Part shown: positions 1-6,162 of the stretch, piece after piece
Numbering within the stretch: position 1 is the stretch's first letter
Layout: every line of letters starts with the position of its first letter
From: Prolixibacteraceae bacterium
GTDB lineage: Bacteria > Bacteroidota > Bacteroidia > Bacteroidales > Prolixibacteraceae
Direction of reading: 5' to 3'
NCBI GenBank assembly: GCA_016931875.1
Contig: JAFGDX010000008.1
Span: forward strand, 1 to 9,290
Length of the DNA: 9,290 nucleotides
The notes under the pieces: model-generated
What the model saw: only the letters and a program-made list of their open reading frames with translations
Databases searched by the model: none
Told to the model about the DNA's origin: nothing
Position numbers and translations under genes: made by a program

Positions 1-150
1 ATCATCAAACGCACCGAAATTCAGAAAGTGGAGGACATAGTAAAAACAACCAATCCAAAAGCTTTCTATTCCATTGAAGATGTAAAATCAGTTAGTCATG
101 GTGTTTTCCCTGTAAAAACCGCTACCCGCCGTTGGCGAAAAGGCAAATAA
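1..150 (+). CDS. UPF0316 / DUF2179-type membrane protein, C-terminal fragment
   Basis: Frame 1 is open from the left edge to a TAA at 148-150 and gives 49 residues; the start lies outside the window. The visible part matches my memory of the C-terminal DUF2179 domain of UPF0316 (DUF5698) proteins: an I-K-R start to a strand, then NPKAFYSIEDVKSVSHGVFP, followed by a basic tail ending RRWRKGK. In this family the N-terminal part, not seen here, holds about three membrane segments and the C-terminal domain is cytosolic. The biochemical function of the family is unknown. The same DUF2179 domain also ends YitT-type proteins, so that is the main alternative. The next gene starts 72 bp downstream on the same strand with no hairpin between them, so read-through is possible. 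Confidence 0.72.
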   Translation: MIKRTEIQKVEDIVKTTNPKAFYSIEDVKSVSHGVFPVKTATRRWRKGK

Positions 151-222
151 ACTGTTTTGAAATAAATCTCCGGTTTCTTTTCTTTTTTTCTTAACTTACT
201 GAAAATTCATTCAAAAAAAGTG

Positions 223-1563
223 ATGAAAAAAAGCAGAAGAACCTTTATAAAAACAACCGTAAAAGCCGGGACTGCCCTGGCAGTTGTTCCCGGATTAAAT
301 TTTTCACAGGAAAATGCTCCTGAAGTTGAGGTTGTAAACCCGCGAAACCGTGTGCCGGTGAGTTTGATTATCGACGATTCAACCACGCTTGTAAACTTGG
401 CATATTACGGAATTCCTCAGTTTGCCGAAGTTTTTCCTGAAAATTACAAGCAAAACTGGCGAAAGTTGCCACGCGAAATCCCGGACAGTTTTGTACGTGA
501 ATTTGGCGAGTGGGCGATAGAAAACGGGGTAAAAGGGAAATACAGTGTGGTTCCGTATCCGGCATGCACGGGTTGGGTGAGCCGGTTTATTCCCGGGTGG
601 ACGGAAAAAGAATTGCATGACAGTCTGAACCTGATTCGCGAAGTTATTTTGCCCAACTGGGATATCCACCCTGAAATGGTCAGCCACACAAGGGTAATTG
701 ATATAAAAACCGGGAGGCCATTTCCGCAGGCCACACCCGAATATATGGAAAACTGGGAATGGAGCCAGAACAAAAGTACTGATGAACTGGCTGCATATCA
801 GGCTTATGCATTAAATATTTTAAAAGAAGCAGGTTTGCCCTGCGAAGGGCTGACCACGCCCGGTGGATACGCTGGCCGCAACCAGGACAACCTGGCATTG
901 GGAACTCTGCAAGCGGTTCGCGATGTTTACGGGGCTGAAATTCCGCATTATTTTCGCGACTTGTTCACGGACAAAGACAAAAGTGTGGCCCCGCAAGTGA
1001 AATTTGCTTCCGGTTTGGAGTCCGGCGATCCGAAGTGTGTGGTTTCGATATTGGGCTGCACCGGCGACTGGTTTGGTGGCTGGGACGGGCTGGTACCGGG
1101 CGATGTAAATAAATTTATTACTGCCGATTTGCAGCACGGCAGAATGGTGGATGTAATTGAATCGGGCGAACCCGCAATTATGGTTTGCCACTGGCCGGGT
1201 ATTTACTTTAACGGCGAAAAAGTGGGTTTTACCATTCTGAAACAGATTGTACAACGGTTGAATCAAAAGTACGATCATTTAATTTGGATGAAACTCGCTG
1301 AAATTTCACGCTACTGGGCGGCAAAAGAACTGACAACCATTGAGGCCGGAGCAGACAGCATTCGGTTAAAAGCGCCATTTGCCACCGGCAATTTTACCTT
1401 AAAAATAAATGCCCCGCTTCGCCATGTACAAATAAAGAACCGGGCGCCTTTTAAGCAGGTTACAAAAAAAACGGAACTGAATGCACACACTTTTTATTCC
1501 GACCGCTCTGAAACTTTTTTGTGTTTTGATTTGCCAAAAGGAACAACAGAAATTTCAATTTAA
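223..1563 (+). CDS. Tat-exported polysaccharide-deacetylase-like (NodB-fold) protein
   Basis: The product is 446 residues. I chose the ATG at 223; an in-frame GTG directly before it (220) would add one residue. The N-terminus has a twin-arginine signal: SRRTFIK at residues 4-10, then a short hydrophobic stretch (about 13-25). This predicts folded export to the periplasm, possibly with a cofactor or metal. Next comes a strand ending in the acidic pair D51-D52 (SLIIDDS), like the DD motif of NodB/polysaccharide deacetylases. H149 and H155 lie in HPEMVSH, TTPGG at 211-215 could correspond to the family's R-x-P-x-G region, and H323-W324 could be the late catalytic histidine. A beta-rich tail follows (about 370-446). 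The histidine spacing (H-x5-H) differs from the usual H-x3-H, so enzyme activity is inference. No substrate can be named. The stop lies 4 bp from that of the convergent downstream gene. Confidence 0.68.
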   Translation: MKKSRRTFIKTTVKAGTALAVVPGLNFSQENAPEVEVVNPRNRVPVSLIIDDSTTLVNLAYYGIPQFAEVFPENYKQNWRKLPREIPDSFVREFGEWAIENGVKGKYSVVPYPACTGWVSRFIPGWTEKELHDSLNLIREVILPNWDIHPEMVSHTRVIDIKTGRPFPQATPEYMENWEWSQNKSTDELAAYQAYALNILKEAGLPCEGLTTPGGYAGRNQDNLALGTLQAVRDVYGAEIPHYFRDLFTDKDKSVAPQVKFASGLESGDPKCVVSILGCTGDWFGGWDGLVPGDVNKFITADLQHGRMVDVIESGEPAIMVCHWPGIYFNGEKVGFTILKQIVQRLNQKYDHLIWMKLAEISRYWAAKELTTIEAGADSIRLKAPFATGNFTLKINAPLRHVQIKNRAPFKQVTKKTELNAHTFYSDRSETFLCFDLPKGTTEISI

Positions 1564-1567
1564 AAAC

Positions 1568-2203
1568 TTAATCTGTTTTGAAAATGGCCCGCACAGGGGA
1601 ACCATCAGAATTTTCATAATACAAAGGAAAACATGAAAATTCTCCTGTGGTGCTTTTTACATCTTCAGGAAATACCAGGTTTTCAACGATTATCAGCCCT
1701 TTTTCAAAAATAGCGTAATGATTTTTGTAGTCTTTACTGTTCATTGGGTCGGCAGAAATGGTATCAAAACCAATTCCCTTCAACCTGAATGAAAGCAAAA
1801 ATTCCAGCGCCGGGGTATCCAAAACAGGAAAATCTCCAAAATATTCTTTCTCCCCCCAAAAACGGCTCCAACCAGTTTTGAAAAGAACAAAATCAGTTTC
1901 AGCAAGTTGCGCTTTAAAATTTTGTATGAATTTTTTTTCAATAATTTTTACCTCTTTCGGAACCATAATAATCAAAGCCTTTCCTGAAAAGGTATAAATA
2001 TCCAGCTTGTCGAGCGAAAGACCCGTTTCAAGCATGTGCGACGGAGCATCAATGTGGGTTCCCAAATGCGAATGAAATTTAAAGTGTGTTTCGCGATAGC
2101 CATTCTCTTCAATGCTTGCGGCAGGTGTAAACTGCGGAGAAGAAATTCCAGGGTAAACCGGGCTTTCATTATTTAGCAGATGTGTTAAATCGTATAATTT
2201 CAT
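1568..2203 (-). CDS. Cyclase-family metal-dependent hydrolase (kynurenine formamidase-like)
   Basis: This 211-residue protein is close to the usual length of KynB-type enzymes (about 208). It begins with the family's typical start (KLYDLTHLL...PVYPG) and has the signature H-x-G-T-H-x-D-x-P-x-H at residues 46-56 (H46, G48, T49, H50, D52, P54, H56). Near the C-terminus are H162, then E174 in LIIVENL, and the late DGSPVRA motif (200-206). In KynB the metal ligands and catalytic histidine occupy matching positions with nearly the same spacing, so the metal site looks intact. Family members hydrolyse N-formylkynurenine, cyclic amides or isatin. No tryptophan-degradation genes are nearby, so the substrate is open. 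No signal peptide is seen, so it is probably cytosolic. Transcription is probably monocistronic from the promoter at 2223-2257. The gene converges on the Tat protein gene. Confidence 0.85.
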   Translation of the reverse strand: MKLYDLTHLLNNESPVYPGISSPQFTPAASIEENGYRETHFKFHSHLGTHIDAPSHMLETGLSLDKLDIYTFSGKALIIMVPKEVKIIEKKFIQNFKAQLAETDFVLFKTGWSRFWGEKEYFGDFPVLDTPALEFLLSFRLKGIGFDTISADPMNSKDYKNHYAIFEKGLIIVENLVFPEDVKSTTGEFSCFPLYYENSDGSPVRAIFKTD

Positions 2204-2222
2204 TGGTTTTAAAATTGAAATT

Positions 2223-2257
2223 CAAAATTAAGCCATTTTTTCACAACTCAATGCAAA
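2223..2257 (-). promoter_or_regulatory. Bacteroidota-type promoter for the cyclase gene
   Basis: Read on the minus strand, TAATTTTG (2230 to 2223) is a full match to the Bacteroidota -7 consensus TAnnTTTG. TTTG (2257 to 2254) lies 23 bp upstream, at the long end of the accepted spacing for the -33 box. The predicted transcript would start about 13 bases before the ATG at 2203, a short leader. The region is AT-rich, so chance matches are possible. Confidence 0.45.
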
Positions 2258-2361
2258 TTGAAAGGGGGTAGACACAATCCTACAAAAAAATATTTTTACC
2301 TCCCCGAAGTTCTGTTTCCGATAGATCAGAATTTTAATGAATAATGGATACAGAATTCCGG

Positions 2362-2388
2362 TTTTGCCAGCTTTTCTTTTTATCTTTT
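2362..2388 (+). promoter_or_regulatory. Weak promoter candidate for the fructosamine kinase gene
   Basis: TATCTTTT (2381-2388) matches seven of eight positions of the -7 box TAnnTTTG, with TTTTG at 2362-2366. The 14-bp spacing is shorter than usual, so this is tentative. If it is real, the transcript starts near 2395, downstream of the ATG at 2344, which favours the ATG at 2413 as translation start. The rest of 2258-2412 holds no other signal I can support. Confidence 0.25.
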
Positions 2389-2412
2389 AAACGAATTCGA
2401 AAAATACATTTT

Positions 2413-3318
2413 ATGAGTTTTTTTCAAAACAAAGCATCACAGGTTGAAAAAGAAGTTGAAAAAGCATTGACCAAAGAATTGGGAGAAGAAGTTACAATTT
2501 ATTCGGCCGGTGCATTGGGGGGCGGGTGTATTAATCATGCCTCGAAAATAAAAACCAATGTCGGCGATTTTTTTTTAAAGTGGAATGCCAGTTGTGAGGC
2601 TGATATATTTCTGCGCGAGGCCGAAAGTTTGGAAGAATTAAAAAAAGCTGCAAAAGGGGAACTGACTGTTCCAAAAGTGTTTGCTTCAAAAATGGTTGAC
2701 AATACGCCGGGATTTTTGGTGCAGGAATATTTGCCAACGCGTTATTCCCGGCCGGAAGATGATGAAAAACTTGGGAAAGGGCTGGCCGTCATTCATAAAT
2801 ATTCCAACACTGAACATGGCTTTTATAATGACAATTATTGCGGGGCTACCCGCCAAAATAACCGGTGGAATACAAGCTGGCCTGTATTTTTCCGCGACAA
2901 CCGTTTGCGGTTTTTACTCAACCTGATTCAAAAAGAAAGACCACTGCCCGGTTCGGAAATGCGGGTATATGAAAAACTTCTTGACAGAATTCCCGATTTG
3001 GTTCCCAAAGAATCCACTCCTGTTTTAATTCACGGCGATTTATGGTCGGGAAACTATATGATTACTGAAAAAGGGCCGGCTTTAATTGACCCAGCATCAT
3101 ATTATGCCGACCGTGAAATGGAGTTTGCCATAATGACCATGTTTGGCGGTTTTGGCCAGCGGTTTTACGATGCATATAATTCGGTACATCCGCTGCCACA
3201 CGACTGGCGCGACAGAAATCAGTTGTACCAGCTTTACCATGTTTTAAACCACTATTATTTGTTTGGAGGCGGATATCAGAGCCAGGCTTTTCGGACAGCC
3301 CGTTATTACACCGGGTAA
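2413..3318 (+). CDS. Fructosamine/ketosamine-3-kinase family protein
   Basis: The frame is open from an ATG at 2344, but I chose the ATG at 2413 (301 residues). Family members run about 285-310 residues and the 23 extra N-terminal residues look non-homologous. The family phosphorylates the sugar of glycated lysines or free ketosamines, which destabilises the adduct and reverses glycation. Visible parts: P-loop GGGCIN with a cysteine (C39), lysine K56 in FFLKW for ATP binding, E69, hinge QEYL (104-107), the motif N-x-R-W-N-T-S-W followed by F-F-x-x-x-R-L (about 140-156), catalytic HGDLWSGN (207-214, D209 and N214), and metal-binding IDPASYYADREME (D226). All key kinase residues are present. 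It is probably cytosolic, as no signal peptide is seen. The GTG-started aminotransferase follows after 73 bp and could be partly co-transcribed. E. coli YniA is a relative I know of. Confidence 0.88.
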   Translation: MSFFQNKASQVEKEVEKALTKELGEEVTIYSAGALGGGCINHASKIKTNVGDFFLKWNASCEADIFLREAESLEELKKAAKGELTVPKVFASKMVDNTPGFLVQEYLPTRYSRPEDDEKLGKGLAVIHKYSNTEHGFYNDNYCGATRQNNRWNTSWPVFFRDNRLRFLLNLIQKERPLPGSEMRVYEKLLDRIPDLVPKESTPVLIHGDLWSGNYMITEKGPALIDPASYYADREMEFAIMTMFGGFGQRFYDAYNSVHPLPHDWRDRNQLYQLYHVLNHYYLFGGGYQSQAFRTARYYTG

Positions 3319-3341
3319 ATTCATCGAAATATGAGAAAAGA

Positions 3342-3374
3342 TTTTGCGGAGGCGTCAATTTCTGCCTAATTTAG
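3342..3374 (+). promoter_or_regulatory. Promoter candidate for the aminotransferase gene
   Basis: TTTTG (3342-3346) and TAATTTAG (3367-3374) are separated by 20 bp. The second matches TAnnTTTG at seven of eight positions. A start near 3381 would give a leader of only about 11 bases before the GTG at 3392. This would allow expression independent of the upstream kinase gene. Confidence 0.33.
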
Positions 3375-3391
3375 CATAAAAAACCAGGGTT

Positions 3392-4567
3392 GTGGCTAAA
3401 ATAACACAAAAGGCAAAAGAGATAAAACCATTTATTGTGATGGAGGTGCTTGAAAAAGCTGCCGAAATGGAAAAACAGGGAATAAATATAATTCACCTTG
3501 AGGTGGGCGAACCCGATTTTAATGTGCCTCAATGTGTATCGGAAGCTGTAAATAAAGCATTTAATGAGGGAAGAACACACTACACGCACAGTTTGGGCGA
3601 TCCTGAATTACGGGATGAAATTGCTAAAAAATACAAACGTGAATACGGGGTTACGGTTTCGCCCGAACAAATGATTGTAACCTCGGGGAGTTCGCCTGCC
3701 ATTTTACTTACACTTGGTGTTTTATGTGAACCCGATGATGAAGTAATCCTTTCTGACCCCGGCTACGCTTGTTATCAGAATTTTATCCGTTTTATTGGCG
3801 CCAGGGCGGTGAAGGTGCCTGTTTATGAAGAAGATGGGTTTCAGTACCGGGCGGAAGAAATTTGCAAACGTATTACGAAACGAACCCGGGCAATACTGAT
3901 TAACAGCCCAATGAATCCAACCGGAAATTTACTGTCGCCCGAGGTAATGCAGGAACTGCTTAAATTTGATGTTCCGGTTATTTCCGATGAAATTTATCAC
4001 GGACTGGTTTATGAAAACCGGGCGCACTCTGTTCTCGAATTTTCAAAAGATGCCTTTGTATTAAACGGGTTTTCAAAATTATACGCCATGACCGGGCTGC
4101 GACTCGGATATGTTATTGCGCCGCCGGAATATGTCCGGCCCATGCAGAAACTTCAGCAAAACCTTTTTATTTGTGCCAGTTCAACCGCACAGAGAGCCGG
4201 AATTGCAGCCCTCCGAAACGCCGGTAACGAGGTTGAACAAATGAGAAAAACCTACAATAAACGCAGAAAATACCTTGTTTCACGACTTCAGAAAATGGGG
4301 TTTAACATTCTGGTGCCGCCAACCGGGGCATTTTATGTGTTTGTAAATGCCAAACATTTGTCGGCCGACAGTTACAAACTGGCCTTTCATATTCTTGAAA
4401 ATGCACATGTTGGTGTAACACCAGGCATTGATTTTGGGGAAAACGGCGAAGGGTTTCTGCGGTTTTCGTATGCCAATTCAATCGAAAATATCGAAGAAGG
4501 ATGCAACCGCCTTGAAAAATACCTGAAAAAGTACTATTCCAAAATCAGAATGTTTCCCAGTGTGTAA
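3392..4567 (+). CDS. Class I/II PLP-dependent aminotransferase (fold type I)
   Basis: The 391-residue length is normal for the aspartate/aromatic aminotransferase I-gamma group. The start is a GTG: an in-frame stop at 3377-3379 excludes anything earlier except codons that cannot start, and the first ATG (M17) would remove the conserved K-x-I-x-P-F-I-V-M-E-V start. Motifs: HLEVGEPDF (35-43), SGSSPAI (98-104) around the phosphate site, NSPMNPTG (171-178, with N175), SDEIYHGL (198-205, D199 and Y202), the Schiff-base lysine K229 in FSKLYAMTGLRLGY (R237 binds phosphate), and the substrate-carboxylate arginine R357 in FLRFSYA. All catalytic residues are present, so the enzyme should be active. The amino donor and acceptor cannot be read from sequence. 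It is cytosolic. The last eight codons overlap the 3' end of the convergent nitroreductase gene. Confidence 0.92.
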   Translation: MAKITQKAKEIKPFIVMEVLEKAAEMEKQGINIIHLEVGEPDFNVPQCVSEAVNKAFNEGRTHYTHSLGDPELRDEIAKKYKREYGVTVSPEQMIVTSGSSPAILLTLGVLCEPDDEVILSDPGYACYQNFIRFIGARAVKVPVYEEDGFQYRAEEICKRITKRTRAILINSPMNPTGNLLSPEVMQELLKFDVPVISDEIYHGLVYENRAHSVLEFSKDAFVLNGFSKLYAMTGLRLGYVIAPPEYVRPMQKLQQNLFICASSTAQRAGIAALRNAGNEVEQMRKTYNKRRKYLVSRLQKMGFNILVPPTGAFYVFVNAKHLSADSYKLAFHILENAHVGVTPGIDFGENGEGFLRFSYANSIENIEEGCNRLEKYLKKYYSKIRMFPSV

Positions 4568-5057
4568 TTTCTTCCAGCGGTTTACGCTTTTTTTCAGGAG
4601 CAGAAACAGCGGAATACCCCAGCGGAATCAAAACCACGGGTTCAATTTCGCCGGGCATGTGAAACAGTTCTGAACACTTTTTTACATCAAAATTACACAC
4701 CCAGCAGCTTCCCAGCCCAATTTCAGCAGCCTGTAAAATCATGTGGTCAACAGCTATCGATATATCAACATCCGCAAAATCTTTTCCGTCCGATTTTCTT
4801 TTCCACGATTTTTCATGGTTGGAACAGGCAATAATAACCACCGGAGCAGTTGAAATCCATTCCCGCGGATATACCTCTTGTATTTTTTTCAGATTTTCAG
4901 GTTGCTGAACAACAATAAAATCACACGGCTGAAAATTTACTGCAGATGGGGCCAGGCGCCCCGCCTCCAAAATCAGCTTTAGTTTTTCCGGCTCAACCGG
5001 TGAATTTTTGAAATTTCTTACTGAAAAACGTTTTTTTATAACTTGTTGAAGATGCAT
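4545..5057 (-). CDS. Nitroreductase-family FMN oxidoreductase
   Basis: The 170-residue protein has the usual nitroreductase layout. The N-terminal I-K-K-R-x-S-V-R-x-F (R10, S12, R14) contacts the FMN phosphate. EAGRLAPSAVNFQP (31-44) is the second FMN-binding stretch. A central helix, DHMILQAAEIGLGSCWV (104-120), sits at the dimer/FMN interface, and IPLGYSA with the late K-R-K-P-L-E-E motif (144-165) is the C-terminal FMN site. Such proteins use NAD(P)H to reduce nitroaromatics, quinones or flavin, or serve as dehydrogenases; the natural substrate here is unknown. The ATG at 5055-5057 is chosen because the conserved motif follows within nine residues. The stop (TGA) lies inside the aminotransferase gene, giving a 23-bp tail-to-tail overlap. 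The cytosolic protein is probably transcribed alone. I see no perfect promoter box upstream. Confidence 0.9.
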   Translation of the reverse strand: MHLQQVIKKRFSVRNFKNSPVEPEKLKLILEAGRLAPSAVNFQPCDFIVVQQPENLKKIQEVYPREWISTAPVVIIACSNHEKSWKRKSDGKDFADVDISIAVDHMILQAAEIGLGSCWVCNFDVKKCSELFHMPGEIEPVVLIPLGYSAVSAPEKKRKPLEEITHWETF

Positions 5058-5160
5058 ATAAATACTTTTTGGTATTTTACTTGTTTTTATAATGTAAGTT
5101 AAAAGTGCAAAATATTTACAATTTATCAGAAAAACACACCTTTGTCTTTTAATTATTTTG

Positions 5161-5173
5161 ATTTAGTCTAAAT
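5161..5173. promoter_or_regulatory. 13-bp palindrome, possible operator
   Basis: ATTTAG-T-CTAAAT is a perfect dyad with one central base, in the divergent region between the nitroreductase (start 5057, -) and the secreted-protein gene (start 5320, +). Its form resembles the operators of dimeric repressors, including some iron- or manganese-responsive ones, but I cannot assign a regulator. A second pair of arms, AATTATTT (5151-5158) and AAATAATT (5170-5177), partly shares the site. AT-rich DNA raises the chance rate. Confidence 0.35.
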
Positions 5174-5213
5174 AATTTCAAAAATTGAAAAAAGCAAAAT
5201 TTTTTCGACAACC

Positions 5214-5235
5214 AAATATGTTGTTTAGCATATTT
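5214..5235. repeat. Inverted repeat AAATATG / CATATTT
   Basis: Perfect 7-bp arms (5214-5220 and 5229-5235) flank an 8-base loop, TTGTTTAG, about 85 bp upstream of the secreted-protein start. A smaller dyad, TTCAA-AAA-TTGAA, is at 5177-5189. The right arm runs into the T-tract of the promoter candidate at 5233-5261, so a protein bound here could affect transcription. It could also be chance in AT-rich sequence. Confidence 0.3.
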
Positions 5236-5261
5236 TTTAAGTGAAACGACTTTAAAATTTG
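5233..5261 (+). promoter_or_regulatory. Weak promoter candidate for the secreted-protein gene
   Basis: TTTTTTAAG (5233-5241) is followed after 16 bp by TTTG (5258-5261), within TAAAATTTG. This resembles TAnnTTTG but with one extra base between TA and TTTG. The predicted leader would be about 50 bases. The same TTTTTTAAG lies at a similar distance before the perfect -7 box of secA (6206-6214). Tentative. Confidence 0.25.
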
Positions 5262-5319
5262 TTCGTCTTATGGGTACGAAAACAAAACAGAAAACATTAA
5301 TTCATTAAATTTTAAAGTC

Positions 5320-5790
5320 ATGAAAAAGTTAAGTTTAGTATCCTTTTTAGTTATTTGCCTGGTTGTTGTTTCTGTGTCAGCACATGCAACAGGAATGAGA
5401 AAAGAGTTCCGCGATTTTGAAATCTCAGCGGTTGACGACATTTTTATGAACAAAAAGATCCAGCAGGTTTGGACAATCAGTTATGCGTCAAACGAATTGC
5501 CTGTAACGGTTGTGAAACGCAAAACCCTTGAGGGAGTAGAGTATGTAGTGCATTCAAAATATTTTGATGTAAGTTATGCCAGCACTGCCGAAGGTTTTGG
5601 AGCCAAGGAAGTAAGAAATTCCTGGAGAAATGTTTCCAAAAAAATCAGCCACGCTGTTTTAAGCGCCGACGAATTAAAGCGTCAGCAAATTATTACACCC
5701 AATGGTGTGGATGATGAAAAAGCGTTAGGATTAATTGCCAGTTATCTGCCAATGCTGGTGAACGACAACTACACACATCTTTTAAATTAA
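5320..5790 (+). CDS. Secreted hypothetical protein, 156 residues
   Basis: I do not recognise this family. The ATG at 5320 gives a classical Sec signal peptide: MKK, a hydrophobic core at about residues 4-20 (LSLVSFLVICLVVVSVS), and a likely signal peptidase I site after AHA (21-23). There is no lipobox cysteine next to the cleavage site; C13 lies inside the core. The mature part (about 133 residues) is mixed alpha/beta in character, with repeated aromatic strands (QQVWTISY, EYVVHSKYFDVSYAS) and a charged helix-like end. It has no cysteine, so no disulfide and no obvious metal site. It should be periplasmic or outside the cell. It sits alone between divergent and convergent neighbours, with palindromes upstream and an intrinsic terminator 29 bp downstream, so it is probably an independently regulated single-gene unit. 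Confidence 0.75.
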   Translation: MKKLSLVSFLVICLVVVSVSAHATGMRKEFRDFEISAVDDIFMNKKIQQVWTISYASNELPVTVVKRKTLEGVEYVVHSKYFDVSYASTAEGFGAKEVRNSWRNVSKKISHAVLSADELKRQQIITPNGVDDEKALGLIASYLPMLVNDNYTHLLN

Positions 5791-5818
5791 GCAAATAGTA
5801 AACAGCATTTGAAAAGAG

Positions 5819-5841
5819 CCGCAGGAAACTGCGGTTTTTTT
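5819..5841 (+). terminator. Intrinsic (rho-independent) terminator
   Basis: A perfect 6-bp GC-rich stem, CCGCAG (5819-5824) and CTGCGG (5829-5834), with a GAAA tetraloop, is followed by seven T (5835-5841). It lies 29 bp after the stop of the secreted-protein gene. On the minus strand the same stem is followed by CTCTTTTC, a poorer U-tract, so it may weakly stop the convergent small gene as well. Confidence 0.92.
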
Positions 5842-5843
5842 GT

Positions 5844-6035
5844 TTATATGCATCCGCACACAAAACCGTCAGCCAGGCTATCGAGTTGTTCTTCCACAGC
5901 TTTTTTTTCTTTGTCGGTTCCTTTGCAAAAATTACAAACCGGGAGATAAACATCCTTGTTAATTGTTGAATTTTCAGCCGTAACTTCACATTGGCAAACA
6001 AAGCAGGTATTTTTTATATTTTTTACGTTACTCAT
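5844..6035 (-). CDS. Small seven-cysteine protein, probable zinc-binding
   Basis: The 63-residue product starts at the ATG at 6033-6035. Cysteines are arranged as C11-x2-C14-x-C16, C34-x2-C37 and C60-x-C62, so two CxxC knuckles are separated by 19 residues, as in a zinc ribbon or treble-clef finger. A charged helix-like stretch (KGTDKEKKAVEEQLDSLADG, about 38-57) follows, and the chain ends in a third cysteine pair, CGCI. I know no named family for it. A zinc or other metal site is inference from cysteine spacing. A strong promoter candidate (6056-6091) and an ATG directly after its predicted leader support it as a real gene despite its size. No signal peptide is present, so it is cytosolic. 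It is divergent from secA and its stop lies just beyond the terminator T-run of the convergent gene. An alternative frame extending back to 5693 lacks this organisation. Confidence 0.7.
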   Translation of the reverse strand: MSNVKNIKNTCFVCQCEVTAENSTINKDVYLPVCNFCKGTDKEKKAVEEQLDSLADGFVCGCI

Positions 6036-6055
6036 TTTTCTGAAAAAATAACCAA

Positions 6056-6091
6056 CAAATGTAATAATTTTTCAAAGCTGCCGGGCAAAAA
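6056..6091 (-). promoter_or_regulatory. Bacteroidota-type promoter for the small cysteine protein
   Basis: On the minus strand TACATTTG (6063 to 6056) matches TAnnTTTG fully, and TTTTTG (6091 to 6086) lies 22 bp upstream as the -33 box. The expected transcript start is near 6049, giving a leader of about 14 bases before the ATG at 6035. This is one of the best-formed promoters in the window. Confidence 0.55.
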
Positions 6092-6101
6092 TACTGTGGG
6101 C

Positions 6102-6115
6102 AGGAATTTATTCCT
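6102..6115. repeat. Short palindrome AGGAAT-TT-ATTCCT
   Basis: A perfect 6-bp dyad with two central bases. The spacer is too short for a good RNA hairpin, so if functional it is more likely a DNA-binding site. It lies just upstream of the -33 box of the small cysteine gene and about 114 bp before the secA -7 box. Confidence 0.3.
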
Positions 6116-6129
6116 TTTGTCATAACTTA

Positions 6130-6162
6130 GGTAAAAACGGAAAATATGACCGGTTTTTTACC
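6130..6162. repeat. Imperfect inverted repeat upstream of secA
   Basis: The left arm GGTAAAAACGG (6130-6140) pairs with the right arm CCGGTTTTTTACC (6150-6162) across a 9-base loop, with two bulged bases. A small CCT-C-AGG dyad (6164-6170) follows. The T-run is inside the right arm rather than after it, so this is not a normal terminator. It lies between the divergent promoters of the small cysteine gene and secA. Confidence 0.4.

Noticed and set aside
2391..2400. Palindrome CGAATTCG upstream of the kinase start
   Set aside because: It is only an 8-bp perfect palindrome with no extension or partner site, and could easily arise by chance.
2344..2412. N-terminal extension of the fructosamine kinase from the ATG at 2344
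   Set aside because: The 23 extra residues (rich in F, R and K) do not look like any part of the kinase family. The shorter form from 2413 has the family's length, and a promoter candidate falls inside the extension.
3331..3369. 12-codon open frame with an internal GGAGG before the aminotransferase
   Set aside because: The GGAGG at 3348-3352 is not at ribosome-binding distance from any start codon, and the peptide shows no leader-peptide features such as runs of a regulatory amino acid.
5693..6001. 102-residue minus-strand reading frame covering the terminator
   Set aside because: It runs through the intrinsic terminator and antisense to the secreted-protein gene, and its sequence is low-quality. 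The seven-cysteine frame with a promoter explains the region better.
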